7,419 nucleotides of DNA from a bacterium (GTDB lineage Bacteria > Spirochaetota > UBA4802 > UBA5550). Numbering within the stretch: position 1 is the first letter of the stretch; the number at the start of each line of letters is the position of its first letter. The DNA lies in assembly GCA_024224995.1 (NCBI GenBank), contig JAAENB010000255.1, forward strand, positions 1 through 7,419, written 5' to 3'. Below the pieces are notes generated by a model that saw only the letters and a program-made list of their open reading frames with translations, searched no databases and was not told the DNA's origin. A program made the position numbers and the translations under genes. Positions 1 to 6,332 of this stretch are shown here, piece after piece.

Positions 1-855
1 AAAGAGAATATCATATTTATCCGGGCTTGCGCCTAAAAAATCAGCAAGGGTCTTCTTAACCGCTGTAACGATATCTGCCTGCACGTTTTCAGGCTGCTGC
101 CACGACTTGCAAACTGCCTCCCGGATTGGGGAAAAGGTTGGCGTACAGGCACCGTTGTCAAAGTTGATATATGGTTTTTCTCCTTCTGCTGTTGGAACAA
201 GCTGGTTACGCCCGAAGACCCGTTTCCTGAGTTCGGTCAAGAGCGGTAAACCGGAATATTCAAGAAGTTCGTCATTGTACAGGATCTCGTCTGCTGAATA
301 GATTGTTCTATTCTGCTGCTTAAAACAATCGGTCCCGAGTTTTCGAGTAATCATTAAGGCCCTGGTAAAGGCAATAACATTAACGATGCGAGGCGTGCCC
401 GCCTCAAATTTATCCGGCGCGTCGGCCCAGAGTACGGAATCGGGAGCAACGTCTTTTATTGCGCCGCCGCCGGTTTGAAACGGAAGTCCTTTTGGTAAAA
501 TATTTTTCCTGATTGCCAGAACCCTCAGTCCCAATGGCAGCCCAATATCCCGGCTCGATACAATATGGTAGTCATGGGATTTCAACCGGCGTTCAAATAT
601 ATCGGCGCCCCGGACCGTGCAAAACACAACCACATAATCCTTTTTGTCCAGCCCAAGATATTCAAGAAAAACATCTCTGCCCTGCTCAAACAATTCAGTT
701 GTGACCATGGAAAAATGTCCCGTACCTCTATGAACATTGGAAAAAGTTTCCAGGGCAGCGCTAACGCCCTGTTCAAGTTCATGAAAAGCTCCATATGTTT
801 CAGCGTTTGGTATACTTGCCTTACGGGCAGCAATGTTTCCGAATAAAAGATTCAT
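1..855 (-). CDS. Two-part class V aminotransferase / cysteine desulfurase-like protein (N-terminal 285 residues; runs off the left edge)
   Basis: The frame is open without a stop from ATG 855-853 to the window edge. Residues about 20-170 resemble a shortened class V aminotransferase (SufS-like) domain: NVHRGTGHFS at 40-49, FLEYLG at 63-68, GGGAIK at 129-134 and FEAGTP at 150-155. The central PLP-binding part is missing, and where SufS-type enzymes have the SGHK lysine this protein has SSRD (100-103). After a linker, residues 229 onward (YINFDNGACTP, then FLGASPDKYDILF) look like the start of a second class V domain, whose catalytic lysine would lie outside the window. The start overlaps the DUF4386 stop as ATGA. 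The ribosome site AGGGGAGGGG (859-868) lies in the last codons of that gene, so the two are probably coupled. If the second domain is complete it is probably a PLP enzyme, cytoplasmic, of unknown substrate. I recall long proteins of this kind annotated only as class V aminotransferases, but could not check. Family confident; activity and substrate not. Confidence 0.82.
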   Translation of the reverse strand, partial: MNLLFGNIAARKASIPNAETYGAFHELEQGVSAALETFSNVHRGTGHFSMVTTELFEQGRDVFLEYLGLDKKDYVVVFCTVRGADIFERRLKSHDYHIVSSRDIGLPLGLRVLAIRKNILPKGLPFQTGGGAIKDVAPDSVLWADAPDKFEAGTPRIVNVIAFTRALMITRKLGTDCFKQQNRTIYSADEILYNDELLEYSGLPLLTELRKRVFGRNQLVPTAEGEKPYINFDNGACTPTFSPIREAVCKSWQQPENVQADIVTAVKKTLADFLGASPDKYDILF

Positions 856-1583
856 AATCCCCTCCCCTGTTCTTTTTCCCATTGTTCCACGCTTACCCCC
901 TTAATCAACAGCCATAAGCCAATAATTATTTCAAAAAGAATCATCGGTAAAGCGAATACTATGGGCGCTGAAAAATCGGGTAAAAGAATAGTAATGAAAA
1001 CATGAAACAGCAGGAGTAAAAATGAAATCATCCCAAAGACGGCCAATATTCCGGGAATGTACTTCGACTTGAAAAATAAATAACAAAAGAGAGCCCCTCC
1101 CAGGCACATAAAGACGTCAAGAACTAATTGGGATGTAGTATTTACATCAAGAAAAAAACCAACAAGAGCATGCTGCTGTTCTGTTCCAAATGCTGTTCCT
1201 GCCGCTCCAAAGTCTCCGCCATTTAAAAGCAGTAAAACAAGCAGGTAAAAGAGCACCGTGAGCCCCCCGAAAATTACCTCTCCAAACTTCCAAAAAAGAG
1301 CAAGTAAGGCAAGATTCTTGTTTACCGGCTTAAGCAGCACATACTGAGCCAGGGAGAGTATCATAACAACACCGGTCGACAGGATTAGAAAAATAGCCGC
1401 GGCAAAACGGAAACGCAATCCATTAGCCATAATATTATTGGCTGTTGCTGCCGCATCTCCCGGAACCAGCAGTTCTAAGATTAAAAAGGCTAAGAAGAGT
1501 GAGATGATTACGAGAAGCAGGTACATGAGCCCTGCGATTCTTGCGGCTTTGCGTTGTGATGTATTGTTGATATGGTTTGTCAT
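852..1583 (-). CDS. DUF4386 family six-helix membrane protein
   Basis: A 243-residue hydrophobic protein. The N-terminal pattern RKAARIAGLMYLLL (from residue 11) is typical of the DUF4386 family. About six membrane segments can be read, near residues 17-37, 58-82, 91-120, 150-170, 177-200 and 205-228, with a short charged C-terminal tail. It should sit in the cytoplasmic membrane. The family has no established biochemical role, so I assign none. The start is ATG 1583-1581, with AAGGAG eight bases upstream; the gap from the DUF2807 gene is 17 bases. Its last codons (EQGRGL, stop) also form the ribosome site of the aminotransferase-like gene, which begins inside its stop codon. The position in an ABC transporter/GntR operon suggests an accessory envelope role, which is inference. 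Confidence 0.85.
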   Translation of the reverse strand: MTNHINNTSQRKAARIAGLMYLLLVIISLFLAFLILELLVPGDAAATANNIMANGLRFRFAAAIFLILSTGVVMILSLAQYVLLKPVNKNLALLALFWKFGEVIFGGLTVLFYLLVLLLLNGGDFGAAGTAFGTEQQHALVGFFLDVNTTSQLVLDVFMCLGGALFCYLFFKSKYIPGILAVFGMISFLLLLFHVFITILLPDFSAPIVFALPMILFEIIIGLWLLIKGVSVEQWEKEQGRGL

Positions 1584-1600
1584 TTTAATTTCTCCTTGAC

Positions 1601-2314
1601 CTAACGATCCTTCTTAACTATTTCCGCTTCGTCGGAAATAGTTATACTTTGTTCACGAACACTGCCTCTATAGCTAATCGAATTAGTCCCGGAGGCCTCT
1701 CCTTTTAGTGTACCGCCGACCATATTCAATTTTGTTGCCCCCATCCCCGATAGAACAAGATTCGCGTTCGTGACGTTGCAGGAGTCCAGATCATTCTCTA
1801 CTATTCCGGAACCGGTCATATCCAGATTTGTTATATCTGAACGGTACCCGGTAAGCTGGGAAAACCCTTTTGTTGTAATACTCATTCTTTCTGTTGAAAA
1901 GTCCGAAAAAGTAATTTCATTACCGCCCGTAGATCCTATTCCAGTTAACTCCGGCATGGAGATTGTTACATTCAAAAAGTCCGAAGAAGTACCGGAAAGA
2001 AACAATTGTTTTATCCGCAGCGTCCGCCCGGTTACATCAAGTTGTATATATTTCATCATATGTTCCGGAGTTTTCAAAGAAATGCTAAAAGAATCGGCTT
2101 TAACTATTTCCATTTTCAAAAAGCCCGAGGCATTGATTGAGTTAAAGTTATCCAGCGGATATTCTTTAGTAATTACATTTGTGGGGCCATGACCAAATTT
2201 TACGTAATCGGGATTGTCATAAAAAAAGATGATTCCCATATCTATGACAGTTATGGCCGTTACAAAAAGAACCACGATTAATGTCGCGAGTAATATTTTA
2301 TTGCTTTTTTTCAT
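1601..2314 (-). CDS. Membrane-anchored DUF2807 (head GIN domain-type) protein
   Basis: A 237-residue protein with a short basic N-terminus (MKKSNK) and one hydrophobic segment at about 8-30, acting as a signal anchor or uncleaved signal. The rest would be outside the cytoplasmic membrane. From about residue 52 (YPLDNFNSINASGFLKMEI) to the end it shows the repeating short-strand pattern of the DUF2807 beta-solenoid: VTISMPELTGIGSTGG near 116-131, LDMTGSG at 164-170, LVLSGMGATKLNM at 186-198 and TLKGEASGTNSISYRG at 202-217. This is a family name, not a known function; some members are annotated as putative autotransporter adhesins. The start ATG 2314-2312 overlaps the GntR stop (ATGA), with AAGGA at 2321-2325 six bases upstream. 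DUF2807 proteins beside small stress regulators and ABC exporters suggest an envelope role, which is inference. Confidence 0.87.
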   Translation of the reverse strand: MKKSNKILLATLIVVLFVTAITVIDMGIIFFYDNPDYVKFGHGPTNVITKEYPLDNFNSINASGFLKMEIVKADSFSISLKTPEHMMKYIQLDVTGRTLRIKQLFLSGTSSDFLNVTISMPELTGIGSTGGNEITFSDFSTERMSITTKGFSQLTGYRSDITNLDMTGSGIVENDLDSCNVTNANLVLSGMGATKLNMVGGTLKGEASGTNSISYRGSVREQSITISDEAEIVKKDR

Positions 2315-2697
2315 GATTTTTCCTTGTTCGGGCGGCTTAGTTTTTTATATTCATTATACATCTTACTTATCTCTTTCAAATCTATATCAAGAAGATCCAT
2401 ACTTTTAAAAAACCGGGGCAGCTTCTCGTTGAAAAACTCTTCTCTTTCAAGCTTTCGCGTATATTCAAGAGCATCATGGGAAATAAAATATCCAATGCCC
2501 CGCTGATTATAAATGACCCCTTTTTCCTGGAGATAATTATAGGTATGCACTACCGTATTAGGATTAACCTCAATACTGACGGCTAAATCCCGAACAGACG
2601 GCATACGGTCTCCTTCTTTCCATGTACCGGATAATATATTCTCTGTTATATGATCCGCGATTTGTAAATAAATAGCTTTGTCCTGATTAAAGTTCAC
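2311..2697 (-). CDS. GntR-family (YtrA subfamily) transcriptional repressor
   Basis: A 128-residue regulator that starts at GTG 2697-2695; there is no ATG near the N-terminus. The winged helix-turn-helix covers about residues 8-73: AIYLQIADHITENILSG, then GDRMPSVRDLA (29-39), NPNTVVHTYNYLQEKG (45-60) and the wing GIGYFI (67-72). Only about 55 residues follow, mostly helical and charged. This short C-terminus matches the YtrA subfamily, where it serves mainly for dimerisation, rather than the larger ligand-binding domains of FadR or HutC types. It lies one base after the permease stop, with GAGGTG (2702-2707) inside the permease end as a likely ribosome site, and overlaps the next gene by four bases. 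YtrA-type regulators usually repress their own ABC operon. The palindrome at 4361-4380 is the likely target. The gene being third rather than first is a small departure from the Bacillus ytr layout. Confidence 0.93.
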   Translation of the reverse strand: MNFNQDKAIYLQIADHITENILSGTWKEGDRMPSVRDLAVSIEVNPNTVVHTYNYLQEKGVIYNQRGIGYFISHDALEYTRKLEREEFFNEKLPRFFKSMDLLDIDLKEISKMYNEYKKLSRPNKEKS

Positions 2698-2698
2698 C

Positions 2699-3493
2699 TT
2701 ACACCTCGATCTCTTTTAAACGGAAATATGAAATGGTCCAGAATAAGGGCGCGAGAACAAACCAGAAGAGTATACGGATACTATAGAATACTATTCCGGA
2801 AAAACCGTTCATCACCGGTGGGAAAAGACATACTTCCTGAAACATCGCGTCAAAGATTTCCATTGAAAGATATATATGCTTATTGAAAGATATAATTTTG
2901 TAAAATACGTAAGAGATTCCCGTGAGAAATGCCGTGTACACCAGGGTCAAAACAAATACCCAGACCACTGTTTTCATAAAAGCGTTCTTCCTGAAATAGA
3001 CCGCTCCGAATAAAAAGAGTGACTGGGTAACAAAATAGACACCGATACTACGCAGGATTACGGGATGATAAGGATTAAAAACCGGGTGAGCGAACCCGAA
3101 TATACCGGAATTAATAAGGAAAAGAATTACAGAAAATAAAAAATAGAGAACCAGTGAAACAACAATATACCCGAAACTTGTTATCATCAATTTGCTTATT
3201 AATTTTTCCAGGCTGGAAGCCGGGATCGTTAAATAAAATATCCGGCTCTGTTCCTGGTTGAGCTCACTAAAACTTTGACTGGTAAAAATAAATCCCCCAA
3301 TAAAAAGTGTCAGGGGATAAAAAACATGGTTAAAATTCCAGTGTTGAGAACTTAAGATAGAAGAAATATTAACAATAAACAAAATACTGAATATTGCCCC
3401 CAGAGCCATTACATAGGTTTTATATTGGGTATAAAAATCTTTTTTTATTAATAACATAAAACGCTTTAGATTAAAAAAATCATTTATTCTCAT
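2699..3493 (-). CDS. ABC-2-type transporter permease
   Basis: A 264-residue membrane protein with about six hydrophobic segments, near residues 28-48, 56-75, 107-128, 147-167, 173-197 and 235-257. The cytoplasmic loop after the second segment (SQSFSELNQEQSRIFYLTIPASSLEKL, about 72-98) is typical of small ABC-2 permeases that pair with YtrB-like ATPases: the pattern 'yLtlPaS..EKl' is common in them. It presumably dimerises and forms an exporter with the adjoining ATPase. The cargo cannot be read from sequence; peptide antibiotics, lipids or cell-wall compounds are possibilities known for the wider group. ATG 3493-3491 is preceded by AAGGA eight bases upstream, inside the ATPase gene, and the two genes overlap by 14 bases. 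An in-frame stop just upstream rules out a longer version. Confidence 0.88.
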   Translation of the reverse strand: MRINDFFNLKRFMLLIKKDFYTQYKTYVMALGAIFSILFIVNISSILSSQHWNFNHVFYPLTLFIGGFIFTSQSFSELNQEQSRIFYLTIPASSLEKLISKLMITSFGYIVVSLVLYFLFSVILFLINSGIFGFAHPVFNPYHPVILRSIGVYFVTQSLFLFGAVYFRKNAFMKTVVWVFVLTLVYTAFLTGISYVFYKIISFNKHIYLSMEIFDAMFQEVCLFPPVMNGFSGIVFYSIRILFWFVLAPLFWTISYFRLKEIEV

Positions 3494-4340
3494 TCTTCAC
3501 ATCCTTCTTATCAAAAATAGCATTTAATTTTTCTTTATTCTCAATTACAGCATTAAAGAGGATTTCCATATCAACATTCGTACCGCCGAACGTATTGTCT
3601 TCGGAGAGAACAGCATAACCGCCGATGACCTTTTCATAAAATAAGGCCTGGTCCTCTTCCGGTTCATCCATAACGAGCCGGACACTTAATTTTTCGTTTA
3701 CTTCTTCCATAGACAGCTGAAAGATGATTTCTCCTTCATCAAGGATTAGAATGGGATCGATCAATTGCTGCATATCCCGCACCTGGTGCGTGGAGATAAG
3801 GAATAAGCGGTCATCATCAATTTTGGAAATCAACAGTTTGCGGAATTGGCTTTTTCCGGGAATATCCAGGCCATTGGTTGGTTCATCGAAAATTAAAACC
3901 CGGCAGTTTGTTGCCAGGCCAAAGGCGATGAGGAATTTCTTCTTTTGGCCATAAGAAAGACCGGTCAATGTATCCTTTTCTGAAATTGAAAACTCATGTA
4001 AATAGCCCTCAAATTCATCCATATTAAAACGGGGATAAAAAGGCGCGTAGAGCGATTTATACTCACCAACAGTAAGAGGAGGTGTAAAAAATTCTTCCGG
4101 GATAAAGAATATATCCGCCAGCAGTTCGGGATGGCGTTTTCCCGGTTCAAACCGCGTAACCCGGCACTCTCCTTGTTGCGGAAATAAAAGTCCATTAATA
4201 ATTTTTAACAGGGTTGTTTTCCCTGCTCCGTTTTTGCCCAGCAAACCGTAGATGTTCCCGTCTTGAAGATTAAAATTCAGGTTCGTAAACAAATTCTCCT
4301 TTTTACCGTAAGCAAAATTAAGATCATTTATCTCAATCAT
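3480..4340 (-). CDS. ABC transporter ATP-binding protein (YtrB-like exporter ATPase)
   Basis: A 286-residue ATPase, first gene of the leftward operon. Visible motifs in order: Walker A GKNGAGKT at 35-42; signature LSYGQKKKF at 128-136, in place of the usual LSGGQ; Walker B VLIFDEP at 148-154; D-loop GLD at 157-159; switch histidine STH at 183-185. The Q-loop position reads FIPEE (79-83), with Glu where Gln is usual. The last 80 or so residues (from about 205) are an accessory tail beyond the nucleotide-binding domain, ending in highly charged sequence. It should power the neighbouring permease, facing the cytoplasm. ATG 4340-4338 has a perfect AAGGAGG (4348-4354) seven bases upstream. A nearer ATG in another frame opens only a three-codon reading frame. 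The upstream promoter and palindrome suggest control by the operon's own GntR protein. Confidence 0.95.
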   Translation of the reverse strand: MIEINDLNFAYGKKENLFTNLNFNLQDGNIYGLLGKNGAGKTTLLKIINGLLFPQQGECRVTRFEPGKRHPELLADIFFIPEEFFTPPLTVGEYKSLYAPFYPRFNMDEFEGYLHEFSISEKDTLTGLSYGQKKKFLIAFGLATNCRVLIFDEPTNGLDIPGKSQFRKLLISKIDDDRLFLISTHQVRDMQQLIDPILILDEGEIIFQLSMEEVNEKLSVRLVMDEPEEDQALFYEKVIGGYAVLSEDNTFGGTNVDMEILFNAVIENKEKLNAIFDKKDVKNENK

Positions 4341-4347
4341 TCATTAT

Positions 4348-4354
4348 CCTCCTT
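4348..4354 (-). promoter_or_regulatory. Shine-Dalgarno site of the ABC operon
   Basis: On the minus strand this reads AAGGAGG, a full match to the anti-SD core, seven bases before ATG 4340-4338. It decides between that start and an overlapping ATG at 4344-4342 that leads to a stop after three codons. Confidence 0.85.
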
Positions 4355-4360
4355 GAATAG

Positions 4361-4380
4361 TGTACTATGTAACTAGTACA
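4361..4380. promoter_or_regulatory. Probable GntR (YtrA-type) operator, perfect 7+7 inverted repeat
   Basis: TGTACTA (4361-4367) and TAGTACA (4374-4380) are exact reverse complements separated by TGTAAC. GT...AC-ended palindromes are characteristic of GntR-family sites. The repeat begins seven bases past the -10 box of the leftward promoter, so it covers the predicted start of transcription and the first 20 transcribed bases. A bound dimer there would block initiation. The repressor encoded third in the operon is the obvious candidate; binding itself is inferred. Confidence 0.75.
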
Positions 4381-4385
4381 GTAAT

Positions 4386-4414
4386 AATGTAGTGAATTAA
4401 TAGGCAATCGTCAA
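4386..4414 (-). promoter_or_regulatory. Sigma-70-type promoter for the leftward ABC/GntR operon
   Basis: On the minus strand the -35 is TTGACG (4414-4409), followed by a 17-base spacer and -10 TACATT (4391-4386). Transcription would start near 4379, giving a leader of roughly 40 bases before the ATPase start. The AT-rich stretch just upstream (about 4416-4440) could serve as an UP element. Confidence 0.72.
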
Positions 4415-4423
4415 GAAAAAAAG

Positions 4424-4455
4424 AAATTTTTTTTATAAATAACCAAAAAAAATTT
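4424..4455. repeat. AT-tract inverted repeat between the divergent promoters
   Basis: AAATTTTTTTT (4424-4434) and AAAAAAAATTT (4445-4455) are exact reverse complements of 11 bases with a 10-base loop. Long phased A/T tracts bend DNA and can act as UP elements or binding sites for nucleoid proteins. The pair lies directly upstream of the leftward -35 and about 60 bases upstream of the rightward -35. Apart from the operator, promoters and this repeat, I see nothing else convincing in the 4341-4572 gap. Confidence 0.5.
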
Positions 4456-4516
4456 GGCGCAAAAAAGCCCGTCAAGAGTATAGCTTTTTCATTGATAAAC
4501 CAATAAAAATTGCCGC

Positions 4517-4544
4517 TTGACACTTTTATTTTGTATATTATTAT
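4517..4544 (+). promoter_or_regulatory. Sigma-70-type promoter for the MFS exporter gene
   Basis: The -35 is consensus TTGACA (4517-4522), then a 16-base spacer and -10 TATTAT (4539-4544). Transcription would start near 4551, leaving a leader of about 22 bases that contains the ribosome site of the ATG at 4573. No palindrome resembling the 4361-4380 operator overlaps it, so expression may be constitutive or governed by a regulator elsewhere. Confidence 0.7.
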
Positions 4545-4561
4545 TGATGATCTTTTTAGAC

Positions 4562-4567
4562 TGAGGA
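4562..4567 (+). promoter_or_regulatory. Ribosome-binding site that fixes the MFS start
   Basis: TGAGGA lies five bases before ATG 4573-4575. The alternative upstream TTG at 4510 has only A-rich sequence before it and precedes the -35 box, so it would not be on the transcript. Confidence 0.65.
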
Positions 4568-4572
4568 AACCA

Positions 4573-6003
4573 ATGAAAAATCCGGTTCATCCCGACTACA
4601 GTAAAAAATGGTATGCCATGTCAGCAGTGGCTATGGGAGTTTTCGTGGGGACCATTGACGGCAGCATCGTTAATATTGCCCTGCCCACCCTGGTTAAGGA
4701 TTTCAACACCCAATTTTCAGTGGTACAATGGGTTGTCCTTTCATACCTGCTTACCGTTACCACGCTCATGCTGGGCGCCGGACGCCTTGCCGATATTATC
4801 GGTAAAAAATCCCTGTACATCGCCGGGATGCTTATCTTTACCATTGGCTCGCTGCTATGCGCTCTGTCGCCAACGATTTCCTGGCTCATTACGGCCCGTG
4901 TGTTTCAGGGTTTCGGCGCGGTTTTTATGATGGCCCTGGGAGCGGGAATCATCAGCGAGGCTTTTCCGCCATCTGAAAGAGGAAAAGCCCTGGGATTCAT
5001 TGGGTCAATAGTCTCAATCGGTATTGTTACCGGTCCTGTTCTGGGCGGTTTTATCATTTATCAATTTTCATGGCAGTGGATATTCCTGGTGAATCTTCCT
5101 ATTGGGATTCTGGGTATTTTTATGGCGGTAAAATTTCTTCCGTCTACCAGCCCCAGGGGAGGCCAGCGCTTTGACATACCCGGGGCCATTCTGCTATTCA
5201 TCAGTCTTTTAGCTCTTCTTCTGGCCTTGACCTTTGGACAAGAAAGAGGATTTACCGATTTCTATATTCCGGGCTTGTTTGCCTGCTTCCTGGTTTTCCT
5301 GGGAGGCTTTATAATCACTGAATTAAAAACCAAGCACCCCTTACTCGACATCAGGCTTTTCCGCAAGGGTCTTTTGGCGTTCAATTTTCTTATGGGCCTT
5401 TTTACCTTTATTACCATAGCCGGGGTTATACTTCTTATTCCTTTTTACCTGGAAAACATTATCAAACTGGATCACCGTTCAATTGGGTTCTTACTGGCTA
5501 TCATCTCCATAAGCTCGGGACTTGTATCCCCTCTTGCCGGGTCATTGTCGGACCGGTACGGTTCCTGGATTATGAACGCCCTGGGATTGGCATTCATCCT
5601 GGCCGGGTATATCCTGGCGCTGCGGTTCAATGAACATTCTTCCATTCCCTCGTATGTCGCTTCCTTTGTTCCCCTTGGCATTGGCCTGGGTGTTTTTATG
5701 TCCCCGAATAACAGCGCAATCATGCATTCTTTTCCCCCGGATCAATTCGGCGTGGCATCAAGTCTCCTTGCCATAACAAGAACCCTGGGGCAAATTTCGG
5801 GCATCGCGGCCCTGGGCGCGTTATGGTCATACCGTGTTTCTTTTTATAGCGGGGAATTATTACAAGACGGTCCGTCCACCGCAAACGCCGCCTTCCAGGT
5901 CGCGGGACTACAGGATGTTTTTATTATATCGGCAATTATAATTTTTCTGGCCCTGGTTCTTGCGGTCTACGGTTTTTTCAAATCACGAAGGATTCGCGCT
6001 TAA
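4573..6003 (+). CDS. MFS drug exporter, DHA2 (EmrB/QacA-type, 14-helix) family
   Basis: A 476-residue transporter from ATG 4573. An extension to TTG 4510 is open but would include the -35 box and lacks a ribosome site. The first helix holds TIDGSIVNIALPTL (27-40), a hallmark of the DHA2 family. Motif A is GAGRLADIIGKK (68-79), motif B centres on ARVFQGFGA (108-116), motif C is GIVTGPVLGG (150-159), and WQWIFLVNLPIG (167-178) is the usual DHA2 sequence after helix 6. A second motif A-like loop, GSLSDRYG, lies at 323-330. Length and hydrophobicity fit 14 helices. Family members are proton-driven exporters of drugs, dyes or other toxic compounds in the cytoplasmic membrane; the substrate here is unknown. 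It diverges from the ABC operon and converges on the alkyltransferase remnant, with which it shares four bases at the stop codons. The family assignment is firm. Confidence 0.93.
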   Translation: MKNPVHPDYSKKWYAMSAVAMGVFVGTIDGSIVNIALPTLVKDFNTQFSVVQWVVLSYLLTVTTLMLGAGRLADIIGKKSLYIAGMLIFTIGSLLCALSPTISWLITARVFQGFGAVFMMALGAGIISEAFPPSERGKALGFIGSIVSIGIVTGPVLGGFIIYQFSWQWIFLVNLPIGILGIFMAVKFLPSTSPRGGQRFDIPGAILLFISLLALLLALTFGQERGFTDFYIPGLFACFLVFLGGFIITELKTKHPLLDIRLFRKGLLAFNFLMGLFTFITIAGVILLIPFYLENIIKLDHRSIGFLLAIISISSGLVSPLAGSLSDRYGSWIMNALGLAFILAGYILALRFNEHSSIPSYVASFVPLGIGLGVFMSPNNSAIMHSFPPDQFGVASSLLAITRTLGQISGIAALGALWSYRVSFYSGELLQDGPSTANAAFQVAGLQDVFIISAIIIFLALVLAVYGFFKSRRIRA

Positions 6004-6284
6004 GGGGTGTTTGTTTCTAAATCCAGCAACCATTTTTTTCTTCCAATTCCACCACCATATCCTGTCAAATTTCCATCACTTCCTATTACCCGATGACACG
6101 GAATAATAAAAGCAATTCTATTAGATCCATTAGCTGCTGCAACTGCTCTAACAGCATTGGGGTTGCCCATTTTTATTGCTTGTTGTTTATAAGACCATGT
6201 TTCTCCATAGGGAATTTGCTGCAGTATTTCCCAAACAGATTTTTGAAATTTTGTGCCTGGTGTCTCAAGCGATTCTTCTTCTAC
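6000..6284 (-). pseudogene. 5'-truncated O6-alkylguanine-DNA alkyltransferase (Ogt/MGMT-type) remnant
   Basis: Reading leftward, a frame of 94 codons without a usable start encodes the C-terminal domain of a methylated-DNA-protein cysteine methyltransferase: GTKFQKSVWEILQQIPYGETWSY, the DNA-binding helix region NPNAVRAVAAANGSN, the active-site motif PCHRVIG with the acceptor cysteine, and GYGGGIGRKKWLLDLE near the end. Intact proteins of this family are about 150-180 residues. Here a TAA lies immediately upstream in frame (6287-6285). Just beyond it the same frame reads KLYFDS, which resembles the 'eYF.g' segment that normally lies about 20 residues before the FQ..VW motif, so the stop probably interrupts the original gene. 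Further upstream the frame meets another stop and then the end of an unrelated gene, so the N-terminal domain is missing. No ATG, GTG or TTG lies near the 5' end of the open stretch. The stop (6000-6002) overlaps the MFS stop. Confidence 0.85.
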
Positions 6285-6300
6285 TTAACTGTCAAAATAT

Positions 6301-6317
6301 AGCTTGACGATCAAGCT
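6301..6317 (-). terminator. Small hairpin, possible weak terminator after the secreted-protein gene
   Basis: A perfect 7-base stem AGCTTGA/TCAAGCT closes a 3-base loop. In the leftward direction it lies 16 bases past the stop at 6333 and is followed by ATATTTTG, a poor U-tract. The stem is short and AT-rich, so termination would be weak. It is not followed by Ts in the rightward direction. It also lies at the edge of the alkyltransferase remnant and might mark a rearrangement scar instead. Confidence 0.35.
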
Positions 6318-6332
6318 CCGAAAAAAGCTTTG

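Noticed and set aside
582..833. Minus-strand 83-codon open frame within the aminotransferase-like gene
   Set aside because: It is in a different frame from the gene starting at 855, which shows clear class V motifs throughout; the shorter frame is a shadow.
107..846. Several plus-strand open frames (107-301, 513-704, 565-846)
   Set aside because: They lie antisense to the aminotransferase-like gene, have no ribosome sites or recognisable domains, and are best explained as chance frames.
1770..2192. Plus-strand 140-codon open frame antisense to the DUF2807 gene
   Set aside because: The minus strand encodes a convincing DUF2807 protein; the antisense translation has no recognisable motif and no ribosome site.
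3965..4195. Minus-strand 76-codon frame inside the ABC ATPase gene
   Set aside because: It is out of frame with the ATPase, whose Walker A, signature and Walker B motifs flank it.
4462..4489. Inverted repeat AAAAAGC/GCTTTTT with a 14-base loop in the divergent region
   Set aside because: Low-complexity arms and a long loop in AT-rich sequence; expected by chance, and not placed as a terminator for either flanking gene.
4491..4504. ATTG-N6-CAAT inverted repeat upstream of the MFS -35 box as an operator
   Set aside because: Only four bases per arm, with no matching regulator nearby; too short to support.
4341..4572. Bacteroidota-type promoters (TTTG / TAnnTTTG) in the divergent region
   Set aside because: The better matches are sigma-70-type elements with correct spacing on both strands, and the SD sites are strong.
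6093..6302. Plus-strand 69-codon frame after the MFS gene
   Set aside because: It is antisense to the alkyltransferase remnant, whose protein motifs are unmistakable on the other strand.
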